This document shows, piece after piece, positions 8,005 to 16,871 of a DNA stretch of 64,000 nt. Every line of letters starts with the position of its first letter. Positions within the stretch are counted from its first letter, which is position 1. The DNA is from UBA6049 sp965662345 (GTDB lineage Bacteria > Bacteroidota > Bacteroidia > Flavobacteriales_G > Salibacteraceae), in contig CBFIHE010000001.1 of NCBI GenBank assembly GCA_965662345.1, forward strand, positions 1 through 64,000, given 5' to 3'. The notes under the pieces were generated by a model that saw only the letters and a list, made by a program, of their open reading frames with translations, ran no database searches and had not been told where the DNA came from. A program made the position numbers and the translations under genes.

Positions 8005-8730
8005 TTATTTCTTCCCGAAATATATGGAAGCAATTCCGAAAGTTAGCGGCACCACTTGTACTTCAGTAAAGCCACATGATTTCATGATTCCCGCAAACTT
8101 CTCACCATACGGGAATGCCTCAACAGACTCTGGAAGGTAAGTGTATGCACGCGCATCTTTAGATACCAGCTTTCCTAGGGTAGGGAGTATCTTATGAAAA
8201 TAAAACAGATAAAGTTGTTTGATAGGAAAGGTTTGAGGAGTGGAAAACTCAATAACGGCAGCTGGTGCTCCTGGCTTCAATACTCTACTCATTTCCTTTA
8301 ACCCAGCTTCAAGGTTTTGGAAATTACGTACTCCAAAAGCAACGGTTAACGCATCAAATGTTTCGTCTTTAAAGGGTAAATTTTCACTGTCTCCGTAGGT
8401 CATTTCCACAATCTCGCTCACCCCTTTTTTGGCCATTTTTTGCCTTCCTACCTCCAACATTCCATTAGAAATATCTACTCCAACAACTCTGCTGGGCTTT
8501 AGACTAAGGGTTTCTAGCGCAAAATCACCAGTACCAGTAGCAATGTCTACAATTTGCTTGGGCGCAAATGGTTTGAGCATGCCAACTGCCTTTTTTCTCC
8601 AAAGGATATCTATACCCAAGGATAGAAAGTGATTCAGAAAGTCATAGTTACCAGCTATGTTATCGAACATACCCGCTACTTCTTCCTTTTTGCTTTTGCC
8701 TGTTCCGTATGGTTTTACTTCTTTATTCAT
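8005..8730 (-). CDS. ubiE: Demethylmenaquinone methyltransferase UbiE/MenG
   Basis: SAM-dependent C-methyltransferase, 241 residues, last step of menaquinone synthesis. It has the family N-terminus (FDNIAGNYDFLNHFLSLGID), motif I VDIATGTGDFALETL near residue 62, the GDSENLPFKDETFDALTVAF post-motif and GVRNFQNLEAGLKEMSRVL. The organism also encodes MenF, MenD and MenA 16 kb away, so menaquinone rather than ubiquinone is the product. Located 12 bp after trkH in a five-gene unit ending with porT. Confidence 0.95.
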   Translation of the reverse strand: MNKEVKPYGTGKSKKEEVAGMFDNIAGNYDFLNHFLSLGIDILWRKKAVGMLKPFAPKQIVDIATGTGDFALETLSLKPSRVVGVDISNGMLEVGRQKMAKKGVSEIVEMTYGDSENLPFKDETFDALTVAFGVRNFQNLEAGLKEMSRVLKPGAPAAVIEFSTPQTFPIKQLYLFYFHKILPTLGKLVSKDARAYTYLPESVEAFPYGEKFAGIMKSCGFTEVQVVPLTFGIASIYFGKK

Positions 8731-8742
8731 TTCTGTTTACAA

Positions 8743-10572
8743 TCAACCTACAAGCATATGCTCATCAGGATATTTGTAGCTTTTACTAGCTATACTCTTA
8801 CTCAATGCAAAAGCTACCGTTAATGTTCCCACTCTTCCAATAAACATAGAAATAACGAGTGTGGTTTTTCCCACATCAGTCAACATTCCTGTTATGCCTG
8901 TTGAGAGGCCAACGGTGGAAAAGGCGCTTACCTGTTCAAATAGAAGGTCTGCTAGACTTCTACCAGGCATTTCCAAAATGTGAGACTCCGAAATAGTAAG
9001 AATAAATAGTCCTGTTAATACGCCACTTAAAGAGAACATAAAGATTGAAAATGCTCTAAACACAATGTCTTGCGGTATGGTTCGCTTAAATACTTCAATG
9101 TTGCGTTTTCCTCTTATTGTGCTGTAGGCAGACAATAGCATAATACTAAAGGTAGAAGTTTTAATACCACCTGCTGTACTGGAAGATGAGCCACCAATAA
9201 ACATCAATACTAGGGTCATAATGATTACAGGCATACTTACCATGTGAAAATCTATTGAACTGAACCCCGCAGTACGCAAAGAAATTGTTTGGAATAGAGC
9301 AGTTATGAATGAATCTACACCATTGTAGGACGCCATTACTCCATTGCGTTCAAATACATAAAACACTACCACACCAAAAGTGAGTAGGCTAAAAGTGGTG
9401 TAGATATTTAACATAGAGCCAATGCGAGGCCTTTTCCAAGGGTGTTTTAACCGTTCGCGCATTTTGTCTAGTCCAAATAAATCGAAGAAAGTATCAAACC
9501 CAAGAGTTCCTACAAAAATGAGCCCCCCAATAACCAGGTGTAACACAAAAAACTCGCGATATAACTCATTGTACATTCCATCTGTCATGGTTGAGAAGCC
9601 TGCGTTGTTAAATGCAGAAACAGCATGGAAAACACTAAAGAAGAAGGCCTCTCCAAATGCCATATCAGGAATTCGTTGCATCACCAGCCAAAGCATGAAT
9701 AGGGCACCAACTGTCTCAAAAAGAATACTGCCCATTACAATTTTACCCAGTAACCCTGAACTTGAGAAAACAGAGTCTTTGAAGACAAAGTCCTCTACAA
9801 CATCGTGGTGTTTCATCCCTAACCCAAACTTGTTGAAAAAGGCTAGGAACGAACCAAAGGAGATAATGTTCAACCCACCTAGCTTCATGAGTAAAAGAAT
9901 AATGAACTGACCTTTAAAGGTGAAATAGGTGGCGGTGTCTACTACAATAAGACCAGTCACGCATGTAGCACTGGTAGAGGTAAATAAGGCGTCAATGAAA
10001 GGCATATAACCTTGGTCAGTAGTCATTTCTGGAAGCATCAACAAGAAGGTTCCACCAAAGATGAGAATCAAGAAAGTCATGATGAAAATCACAGCTGGGT
10101 TCATCTTGATTTTGGGGAGCATTATGCTTTCTCTTCGTAGTTCTACAATAACAATAGAGAGAATGTAAAACTGTAAGAAGATATTTGTGACAGTCATCAT
10201 CTGAACCATCCCCAATTCCTTAAAAACCCTTTCAAGTACCAGCGTTCCAGATGTATTGTAAAGCACACCGTCTACAACTAAAAGGAACATGAGAATACCC
10301 TCAAACCAATTCTTTTTTATGAAGTCTTTGGGAGTAAAATCATAGATAATTCTGAACGTGTAGCGCAATACATAGAACAAAAAAGAACCCTGAATGACTG
10401 TAAATAGAAGTTCTTCTTCATCTGCTGAATGAGAGAATCCATGAAGATAGATAATGACTCCCACAGCAAAAATGGAAACGAAAAAAGCTGCAACATTAAG
10501 ACTCTGAAGAACCTTGTCTTTACTGTCGTAAATCACAAGGTTTATGCGTTCGCGTATCTCGTTTATGCCCAT
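8743..10572 (-). CDS. TrkH/KtrB-family potassium transporter with N-terminal membrane extension
   Basis: Inner-membrane K+ uptake channel subunit, 609 residues. The four pore-loop signatures are present: TCVTGLIVVD, FNNAGFSTMTDG, RTAGFSSIDFHM and FSTVGLSTGITG. About 140 extra residues at the N-terminus hold roughly four hydrophobic helices before the canonical core, making it longer than a ~450-residue KtrB. No TrkA/KtrA regulatory gene is adjacent, so the cytosolic partner must be elsewhere. Its ATG overlaps the stop of the upstream kinase gene (TAATG), which implies translational coupling. Confidence 0.92.
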   Translation of the reverse strand: MGINEIRERINLVIYDSKDKVLQSLNVAAFFVSIFAVGVIIYLHGFSHSADEEELLFTVIQGSFLFYVLRYTFRIIYDFTPKDFIKKNWFEGILMFLLVVDGVLYNTSGTLVLERVFKELGMVQMMTVTNIFLQFYILSIVIVELRRESIMLPKIKMNPAVIFIMTFLILIFGGTFLLMLPEMTTDQGYMPFIDALFTSTSATCVTGLIVVDTATYFTFKGQFIILLLMKLGGLNIISFGSFLAFFNKFGLGMKHHDVVEDFVFKDSVFSSSGLLGKIVMGSILFETVGALFMLWLVMQRIPDMAFGEAFFFSVFHAVSAFNNAGFSTMTDGMYNELYREFFVLHLVIGGLIFVGTLGFDTFFDLFGLDKMRERLKHPWKRPRIGSMLNIYTTFSLLTFGVVVFYVFERNGVMASYNGVDSFITALFQTISLRTAGFSSIDFHMVSMPVIIMTLVLMFIGGSSSSTAGGIKTSTFSIMLLSAYSTIRGKRNIEVFKRTIPQDIVFRAFSIFMFSLSGVLTGLFILTISESHILEMPGRSLADLLFEQVSAFSTVGLSTGITGMLTDVGKTTLVISMFIGRVGTLTVAFALSKSIASKSYKYPDEHMLVG

Positions 10573-11567
10573 TATTTACTCAATCTAAGAGCTTCTGCCT
10601 TCAATAATTCAGCATCAATAGGAACAACGCCTACTTTTTCACAAACTAACCCACCAGCTAAGTTGGCTAGTCTAGCCATAATAGAAGGTTCAGCATCTAA
10701 AGCAAGACATAGTGAAGCCACTGCAATAACAGTATCGCCTGCACCAGAAACATCGGAGATGTTCCTAATATGAGCGGGGATAGTTTCTCCTTTCTTGCCA
10801 TCGTTTACATAGACTCCATGTTGAGAAAGAGTAATTAGTGCCATTTGCACTGGCATCTTAGTTTTCAACGTTGCAAATGCTTCGTTTAACGCCTCTACAG
10901 TTAAGGCGGGTAAATCTATTTTGAGTCCTTCTTTAAGCTCCTTTAAATTAGGCTTAAATAAGGTTACACCCCTGTAGTCTAAAAATTGTCTCTTCTTAGG
11001 GTCTACCGTTGTGGGTATGTTTTTGTCATTTGCTAAACTCACCACTTGGTGAATCAGCTCGGGGGTAATCACTCCTTTATCATAGTCTTCAAAGATGATG
11101 ACCTCTATTTTTTGTTCACTAATGATTTTTTCAATCAGTGTGAAAAAGCGTTCAGTTTCAGTAGGTTTAAGCGGTGTGGTTACCTCTTCATCTACACGCA
11201 ATAAATGCTGTTGCTGACTAATTATTCTTGTTTTGGTTGTAGTGGGCCTATTTTCCAATGCTAAGATTCCAGTAGAAGAAAGTTCTACCTCTTGCATTAA
11301 ATCTCTTAGGAGCGAACCTTTATTATCTTGACCAACAACTCCACACAAATAAGGAGTTGCACCTAACGCTTGCAGGTTTAAGGCAACATTTGCTGCTCCA
11401 CCCAGCCTGTTGTCTGTTTCAGTTACAGAAACAATAGGTACGGGAGCTTCTGGCGAAATACGGTCTGTATCACCAGTGTAGTAGGCATCAATCATAACGT
11501 CTCCTATTACCAATACAGAAACGCCTTTGAATTCGTCAAACAATCTATTGATTTGATGCTGTTCCAC
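10572..11567 (-). CDS. rfaE1: D-glycero-beta-D-manno-heptose 7-phosphate kinase-like (RfaE domain I)
   Basis: PfkB/ribokinase-family sugar kinase, 331 residues. Motifs are FKGVSVLVIGDVMIDAYYTG at the start, RLGGAANVALNLQALGA near 55 and the catalytic DVSGAGDTVIAVASL near 270. The whole-length resemblance is to the N-terminal half of HldE, which phosphorylates heptose 7-phosphate for ADP-heptose and LPS core synthesis. The C-terminal adenylyltransferase half is missing, so that activity must come from a separate gene. The exact sugar is inferred from family similarity only. It is one base away from the aminotransferase gene and overlaps trkH. Confidence 0.85.
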   Translation of the reverse strand: MEQHQINRLFDEFKGVSVLVIGDVMIDAYYTGDTDRISPEAPVPIVSVTETDNRLGGAANVALNLQALGATPYLCGVVGQDNKGSLLRDLMQEVELSSTGILALENRPTTTKTRIISQQQHLLRVDEEVTTPLKPTETERFFTLIEKIISEQKIEVIIFEDYDKGVITPELIHQVVSLANDKNIPTTVDPKKRQFLDYRGVTLFKPNLKELKEGLKIDLPALTVEALNEAFATLKTKMPVQMALITLSQHGVYVNDGKKGETIPAHIRNISDVSGAGDTVIAVASLCLALDAEPSIMARLANLAGGLVCEKVGVVPIDAELLKAEALRLSK

Positions 11568-11568
11568 G

Positions 11569-12762
11569 TTATGAGAGTTTAAGTACCGATTCTTTCATGC
11601 GATCCATGGCTGCGGTAAGTTCATCTTCTGATGCAGCATAGGAGATTCGAATGCATCCAGGCGTACCAAAAGCATCGCCTGGAACTAAAGCTACCCCCGC
11701 GTCATTTAAGAAGAAGGTGCAGAGGTCTGCAGCATTTTCTATGGTAGTAGTACCATCGGTTTTTCCAAAAAGGGCTCTCACATCAGGGAATACATAAAAA
11801 GCACCTTTAGGTACGTTGCATTTAAAACCTGGTATTTCATTCAATTTTGATAAAACAAGCTCTTTCCTATTCAAAAATGCCTGCTTCATGTAATTTACGC
11901 TGCTCATTTCTGCTTTAATGGCAGCTTCAGCAGCTTTTTGTGCAATTCCGTTTGCCCCCGAGGTAAATTGACCTTGAATTTTGGTTGCACCATCAGCAAT
12001 CCACTTTGGAGCACCAATGTAACCAATGCGCCAACCAGTCATAGCGAAACCCTTGGATACACCGTTTACTGTAATTACCTGTGGGTAGATGTCGTCAAAC
12101 CCTGCGAGGCTTGCATGTTTGTTTTCAAAATTTATGACTTCGTAAATCTCATCGCTAATAACAAAGAGATTAGGATATTTTACAATTACATCTGCTAAAC
12201 CCCTTAGTTCTTTGCGCGTGTAAACTGATCCGCTAGGGTTACAAGGAGTACTAAAAATCATGAGTTTAGATTTCTCAGTGATTGATTCCTCAAGCTGTTT
12301 GGGAGTGATTTTAAAATCTTCTTCAACAGTGGTAGGGATAACCACAGCATTGGCCTCTGCTAACTGCGCCATTGCTGCGTAGCTTACCCAATAGGGTGCA
12401 GGAAGAATGATTTCATCTCCTGGGTTTACTAAACTCAAGACCACATTAATAAGAGATTGCTTAGCACCTGTTGAAACCACCACTTGGTCTGGAGAATATA
12501 CTAAGTCATTATCCCGTTTAAATTTATTGGAAATAGTCTCACGCAATGATGCATATCCAGGAACAGGAGGGTAGTGAGAATAATGATTGTCTATAGCTTC
12601 TTTGGCAGCTTCCCTAATGAATTCTGGTGTGTCGAAATCTGGTTCCCCTAACGAAAGAGAAATGATGTCTTTGCCCTGTGCTTTAAGCTCTCTACTCAAG
12701 CGAGCCATGGCCAGTGTTTCCGACTCTGCCATTTGTGCTACACGTGCTGATAAATTATTCAT
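11569..12762 (-). CDS. Pyridoxal-phosphate aminotransferase, aspartate aminotransferase type
   Basis: Class I/II (fold type I) aminotransferase, 397 residues, probably exchanging amino groups between aspartate and 2-oxoglutarate. The PLP lysine is K237 in VNGVSKGFAMTGWRIGY; STPCNPSGSVYTR at 171-183 holds the conserved Asn, ISDEIYE at 202-208 the Asp/Tyr pair, and PGDAFGTPGCIRISYA near 360 the substrate-carboxylate Arg. This is the short Ib-type AspAT. It opens the unit leading to porT, with a -7 box 20 nt upstream of its start. Confidence 0.93.
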   Translation of the reverse strand: MNNLSARVAQMAESETLAMARLSRELKAQGKDIISLSLGEPDFDTPEFIREAAKEAIDNHYSHYPPVPGYASLRETISNKFKRDNDLVYSPDQVVVSTGAKQSLINVVLSLVNPGDEIILPAPYWVSYAAMAQLAEANAVVIPTTVEEDFKITPKQLEESITEKSKLMIFSTPCNPSGSVYTRKELRGLADVIVKYPNLFVISDEIYEVINFENKHASLAGFDDIYPQVITVNGVSKGFAMTGWRIGYIGAPKWIADGATKIQGQFTSGANGIAQKAAEAAIKAEMSSVNYMKQAFLNRKELVLSKLNEIPGFKCNVPKGAFYVFPDVRALFGKTDGTTTIENAADLCTFFLNDAGVALVPGDAFGTPGCIRISYAASEDELTAAMDRMKESVLKLS

Positions 12763-12782
12763 GTGAATCTTGCAATTGCGTG

Positions 12783-12790
12783 CAAATCTA
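12783..12790 (-). promoter_or_regulatory. -7 promoter box of the aminotransferase-porT unit
   Basis: TAGATTTG on the minus strand, an exact TAnnTTTG match 20 nt before the aminotransferase start. It is the same octamer as each half of the tamL promoter. No convincing -33 TTTG is seen. Confidence 0.5.
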
Positions 12791-12879
12791 TATGAATTGA
12801 TGCAACCCTTTCATGCTTTTCCCATTGCATGTAATACAGGGCTTTTTTCGCATCTTTGACGGCCTTAATGGAATAGACT

Positions 12880-13404
12880 ATGGAGTGGTACATTCAATTG
12901 TTGGTTATAATACTTCCTGGAGTGCTCGTTTTTGCAACCGTTTACTTCTTGATGAAGCAGTTTTTTGAGAATCAAGATCGACTCAAAATGAGAGAGCTTC
13001 GGAAAGAGGGACTAAAGGTGGTTGCTCCTCAGCAAATGCAGGCTTATGAACGTCTTATCTTGTTAATGGAAAGAATAAACCCAGAGAATATGGTAATGCG
13101 GATGCAACAACCAGGGATGAACGTTCGTGTGTTTCAGGGAGAGCTCCTTAAAACCATTAGACAGGAGTTTGAACACAATATGGCTCAGCAACTCTATGTA
13201 TCGCCAGAGGCTTGGGCCTTGGTCAAACGCTCTAAAGAAGAAACGGTAAGGTTGGTGAATCTTGCTTCAGGAAAGTGCGATAGTGACAAAGAAGCCATGG
13301 AACTTAGCAGGCTTATTTTGAACATGACTTCACAATTAGACAAAATCCCTACGCAAGTGGCCATAGACGGACTCAAGAAGGAGTTTAGAAGCAAGTACGC
13401 ATAA
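12880..13404 (+). CDS. Membrane-anchored conserved Bacteroidota protein (DUF7935-like)
   Basis: Function unknown. The 174-residue protein has one N-terminal membrane helix (WYIQLLVIILPGVLVFATVYFL cut here: residues 3-24) and a cytosolic alpha-helical body with LKVVAPQQMQAYERLILLME and an N-terminal-to-C-terminal run of amphipathic helices. I recognise it as a conserved single-copy family of Flavobacteriia but the DUF number is from memory. A near-match -7 box, CATCTTTG (one mismatch), lies at 12851-12858, 21 nt before the ATG. It is divergent from the aminotransferase gene. Confidence 0.7.
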   Translation: MEWYIQLLVIILPGVLVFATVYFLMKQFFENQDRLKMRELRKEGLKVVAPQQMQAYERLILLMERINPENMVMRMQQPGMNVRVFQGELLKTIRQEFEHNMAQQLYVSPEAWALVKRSKEETVRLVNLASGKCDSDKEAMELSRLILNMTSQLDKIPTQVAIDGLKKEFRSKYA

Positions 13405-13435
13405 CCTCGTTTTATTTCCGCACAGGGAATTTGTA

Positions 13436-13462
13436 TTTTCGAATCCTCACGAAAATTTTTTT
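13436..13462 (+). terminator. Weak terminator-like hairpin
   Basis: Stem TTTTCG/CGAAAA (13436-13441 with 13450-13455), 8-nt loop, then seven T. The stem is short and A/T-rich, so it may be only a weak terminator between the two plus-strand genes. The stretch also contains TATTTTCG at 13434-13441, one mismatch from the -7 consensus, which might serve the following broken gene. Confidence 0.35.
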
Positions 13463-13466
13463 CCCA

Positions 13467-14860
13467 ATGCCTATTGCAATCCGGTCTTTTTTCTCTCTAG
13501 CATTTTTCTTCTTTCAACCGTCTTAACTGCCCAACAAGCAGCCTGGGTTATTGATGAAACCAGATACGACAAGGCTGTGTTTTGCGAACAAGATTCTTTT
13601 GGCGGACTTTACATAGTGTATATCATCCGAGGTGATTAGAGCTTGGATATGGCCATTCAAAAGCGCAATGCCGATTTATCCATAGCTTGGGAGAATTATT
13701 ATTCTGAATTTTTCATCAACACCAATTCAGGAGGAGAGTGGGACCATATATTTTACCGTGCTATGCTCATAGACTCAGGTAACCATTTCTTAGTTCATTA
13801 TGAGTTGGAACCAGCAGGGGGTGAAGCGGGACTCCGTGGCGAATACATAAAGATTTTTGATGCTGGTACAGGCAAGCTTGTGAAAACCATAAGACCTGAG
13901 GGGAAAACTTTTTATTGGCAGCCTGAGGTTAGCGGAGAAGTTTTATACACCGATATAGAGACTACGAGTCACCCAACAGGAAGGAGAGACCGTGTTAGAA
14001 GCTGTGAGCTTTCAACCAAACCTCCTTTTACAGTAAATAGGCAAACAAGAGCAGTTTTTAGACATTGGAGGATAAGCGCATATTCTTTGGATAGCTCATT
14101 AATCGTTTGGCGAGAAATAAATAATGCCCCAGATTCTGTTTATGATTTAAAAAGTACACTCCCACTGACCTATGAACAGAGAGGCGCCAAGGAGCTATCT
14201 CAATGGAGTACAACCTTAATGACTGTAGACTTTCAAGAGTCCACCTTTTCATACTATCATCCTATCTATGAAACACTTCCTCCTTACAGAGTTTTAGAAA
14301 CTACTTTGGGCGTTTTTGATATAAAGAATAGTTTCATTCATAATAGTGTATCAATTCGTGTGAAGAGTAATGCGCGCGTTACTGAGCATTTCTTCATCGC
14401 AACTGAAGAGAAGCTGGTTCGACACTCTTCAGACAGTAATATTGCGTACAGAGAAGTGTTTGATTTTCATGGGAATCTGCTTGAAGAAGATTCTTTGCTC
14501 AATTTCTTTGAGCAAAAATTCTACTACAGCTTACAAGTAGATAGTCTTGTTATTTGGGTGGGTGAAAAGGGAGGGAACGCTTATTTGGTAGCCAAAGAAA
14601 GAGACGGGGTAACCGGCCTGAATACACAGCAATCCCACGACTATTTGCGCATTTACCCCAACCCGGCAGAAAACCAAGTTAAAATTGCAGGTGATTTTAA
14701 TGGAAACCTCTCGATTTATAACAGTGAAGGCAGATTGGTTTGGGAGGGAGATTATTATGGTAATGAAATGATAGATTGTTCGCATTGGTCAGCTGGTTTG
14801 TATTTTATAGTTCTAAACGGAGAATCACGCAAACAAACAGCTAAATTCGTCATACAATAA
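13467..14860 (+). pseudogene. T9SS type A cargo gene broken by frameshift and stop
   Basis: The 3' part is one open frame (about 405 codons from 13643) ending in a type A T9SS sorting domain: LRIYPNPAENQVKIAG, LSIYNSEGRLVWEG and SAGLYFIVLNG. It has no signal peptide. Upstream, an ATG at 13467 begins MPIAIRSFF, then the frame stops at 13524. Adding one T to the six-T run at 13487-13492 would join that start to the frame below and give a good signal peptide (FFLSSIFLLSTVLTAQQ, then AAWVIDETRYDKAV). This restored frame still meets TAG at 13637-13639 before continuing as SLDMAIQKRNADLS. Two separate lesions therefore remove export. The body has no family I recognise. Either it is a real pseudogene or the assembly carries errors. 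Confidence 0.75.
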
Positions 14861-14875
14861 GACTGACTCAATCGT

Positions 14876-15649
14876 ATGAAATCTAAAGAAGAAATTACTG
14901 AGAATTGGCTGCCTAGATACACAGGAGTATCACTAGAAGAATTTGGGGAGTACATATTACTCACGAACTTTAAGAATTACGTTGGTCTTTTTGCAAATCG
15001 GTTTAACGTTGAAGTTAAGGGGGAAGACAAGCCCATGCAATCTGCAACGGCAGAAAATATTACCATTATTAATTTCGGAATGGGGAGTGCCATGGCTGCA
15101 ACAGTCATGGACTTATTGAGTGCTATTAAACCCAAGGCTGTTTTGTTTCTAGGTAAATGTGGGGGACTAAAGAAAAAAACCAAAATAGGAGATCTCATTT
15201 TGCCTATTGCTGCAATTAGAGGTGAAGGAACTTCTAACGATTACATGCCTCCAGAGATTCCTGCGTTACCCTCTTTTCGCTTGCAACAGAGTGTTTCTTA
15301 TGCCATAAGAAAACACGGGTCTGATTATTGGACTGGAACCTGCTACACTACAAATAGAAGAGTGTGGGAGCATGATAAGGCTTTTAAAAAATACTTGCGG
15401 AAAATTAGGGCGATGGCTATAGACATGGAGACAGCTACAGTATTCATGGTAGGATTTGTGAATGAGATTCCGCACGGTGCTCTTCTTTTGGTTTCTGATA
15501 ACCCTATGATTCCAGAAGGTGTTAAAACAGATGAAAGCGATGCTAAAGTAACGGGCTCATACGTTGAAAATCATCTTGCCATAGGAATAGATGCGCTTAT
15601 TGAGCTAAAAGATAGTGGCGAGTCTGTAAAGCACCTTCGTTTCGCCTAA
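14876..15649 (+). CDS. amn: AMP nucleosidase, short form
   Basis: Hydrolyses AMP to adenine and ribose 5-phosphate. The 257 residues form the nucleoside-phosphorylase-like (MTAP/PNP) catalytic domain only: FGMGSAMAATVMDLL, FLGKCGGLKKKTKIGDLILP, AIDMETATVFMVGFVNEIPH and LLLVSDNPMIPEGVKT. E. coli Amn (~480 aa) has an additional N-terminal regulatory domain that is absent here, as is usual in Bacteroidota. It begins 15 bp after the broken T9SS cargo gene and may share its transcript. Confidence 0.9.
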   Translation: MKSKEEITENWLPRYTGVSLEEFGEYILLTNFKNYVGLFANRFNVEVKGEDKPMQSATAENITIINFGMGSAMAATVMDLLSAIKPKAVLFLGKCGGLKKKTKIGDLILPIAAIRGEGTSNDYMPPEIPALPSFRLQQSVSYAIRKHGSDYWTGTCYTTNRRVWEHDKAFKKYLRKIRAMAIDMETATVFMVGFVNEIPHGALLLVSDNPMIPEGVKTDESDAKVTGSYVENHLAIGIDALIELKDSGESVKHLRFA

Positions 15650-15656
15650 GAATAAC

Positions 15657-15684
15657 TGATAATAATCAACAAATTAAATTGTTG
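15657..15684 (+). promoter_or_regulatory. Two adjacent dyads upstream of the RND operon (candidate LysR site)
   Basis: TGATAATAATCA (15657-15668) matches 11 of 12 positions of the palindrome core beside the LysR/dsrE promoter at 22419-22430. It lies 24 nt before the -7 box, nearly the same spacing as at dsrE. An imperfect 18-bp palindrome, CAACAAATTAAATTGTTG (15667-15684, one mismatched pair), overlaps its end. A/T richness makes chance matches possible. Confidence 0.4.
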
Positions 15685-15692
15685 GAATTCAC

Positions 15693-15700
15693 TAGGTTTG
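15693..15700 (+). promoter_or_regulatory. -7 promoter box of the RND efflux operon
   Basis: TAGGTTTG, an exact TAnnTTTG match, 31 nt before the membrane-fusion protein ATG. No TTTG stands at the -33 position; that zone holds the dyads, as expected of an activator-dependent promoter. Confidence 0.5.
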
Positions 15701-15731
15701 TACTTCTGTATTTATCGTTTACAGCTATAGT

Positions 15732-16871
15732 ATGAAATACGTTTCTGTGGTTTTGGTATCCACTCTGTTTTTCTTCGCTTGTTCAGAAGAAAATGTCAAT
15801 AACCAAGATAGAATTCCTTCATTACCCGTTGTTGAGGTAACGATTGATCAAGTTGAAGTTCAAAAAGACTTTGTTGGTCAAGTCTATGGAAAGGTAGATA
15901 TCCCTGTAAGGGCCCGTGTAGAGGGTTTTTTAGAAGATATTCACTTTAATGAAGGTCGCAAAGTCTCAAAAGGTCAGTTGCTCTACACTATAGATGCACA
16001 ACCGTTTCAAGCTGCTGTTGCAGAAGCAAAAAGTGGTTTGGCAGAAGCAAAAATCTCTCTGGTAAAGGCAGAAAACGACTATGCAAGGATAAAGCCATTG
16101 GCAGATGTTAATGCCGTTAGTAAGTCTGATTTAGATGCAGCTATTGCAGAAAAAGGGGCTGCAGAAGCTGCGGTTCAAGCTGCAGAAGCTAATGTGCGCA
16201 TGGCAGAAATTCAAATGAGTTACACGAAAATTCAATCGCCAATAGACGGATTAATCGGCAAAACAGGAGCTAGGGTAGGTGAGTTTGTGGGAAGAGAGCC
16301 TAACCCTGTTATTCTAAATACGGTTTCTCGCATAGATACCATGCGAGTTGATTTTTATATTACAGAAAACGATTACCTAAGGTTTGCAAGATTAGCCCAA
16401 AAGGAAAAGAAACAGAACACACCTAGGAAAGCTACTAACTCCTTAAGGCTCGTTCTTGGAGACGGTTCTGTTTATGAGGAATTAGGTGGGATAGATTTTG
16501 TTGATAGAGGTGTGGAAGAATCTACAGGCTCTATTCTCATACAGAGCTCTTTCCCTAACCCGAACAAAATCTTAAGACCAGGTCAATTCGCAAAAGTAAG
16601 AGCAGTTACCAATAAAGTGGAGAATGGAGTTCTCGTTCCGCAGCGTTGTGTGAGTGAGTTTCAAGGGAACTATTTTGTTTGGTTAGTAGGAGACAGTAAT
16701 ATCGTACAACAGCAGCCTATTTCAATCCAAGATGATTATAAAGATTACTATTTGATTAAAGAAGGTGTTCAAGCTGGAGATAAACTTGTATTCGAGGGTT
16801 TACAACAGGTTAAAACGGGAGTTGAAATAAACCCTATTGATACGGTATTTCATTCACAATTTGCTGAGTAA
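15732..16871 (+). CDS. RND efflux membrane fusion protein (AcrA/MexA family)
   Basis: Periplasmic adaptor joining the RND pump to its outer-membrane channel, 379 residues. The N-terminus is a lipoprotein signal (VVLVSTLFFFACSEEN, Cys at about 17). Then come the barrel-sandwich half KVDIPVRARVEGFLEDIHFN, a long alpha hairpin (about 95-160, rich in Ala and Glu), the returning lipoyl half YTKIQSPIDGLIGKTGARVGEFV, and the beta-barrel and membrane-proximal domains. First gene of a three-gene operon; its stop and the permease ATG overlap. Confidence 0.95.
   Translation: MKYVSVVLVSTLFFFACSEENVNNQDRIPSLPVVEVTIDQVEVQKDFVGQVYGKVDIPVRARVEGFLEDIHFNEGRKVSKGQLLYTIDAQPFQAAVAEAKSGLAEAKISLVKAENDYARIKPLADVNAVSKSDLDAAIAEKGAAEAAVQAAEANVRMAEIQMSYTKIQSPIDGLIGKTGARVGEFVGREPNPVILNTVSRIDTMRVDFYITENDYLRFARLAQKEKKQNTPRKATNSLRLVLGDGSVYEELGGIDFVDRGVEESTGSILIQSSFPNPNKILRPGQFAKVRAVTNKVENGVLVPQRCVSEFQGNYFVWLVGDSNIVQQQPISIQDDYKDYYLIKEGVQAGDKLVFEGLQQVKTGVEINPIDTVFHSQFAE

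Noticed and set aside
9422..9910. 162-codon plus-strand frame inside trkH
   Set aside because: Antisense to the pore-loop region of TrkH, with no promoter, RBS or recognisable domain.
13467..13640. Programmed frameshift or stop-codon readthrough in the T9SS cargo gene
   Set aside because: The T run could slip, but a second independent TAG is also in the way and no recoding structure is visible; decay or sequence error is simpler.
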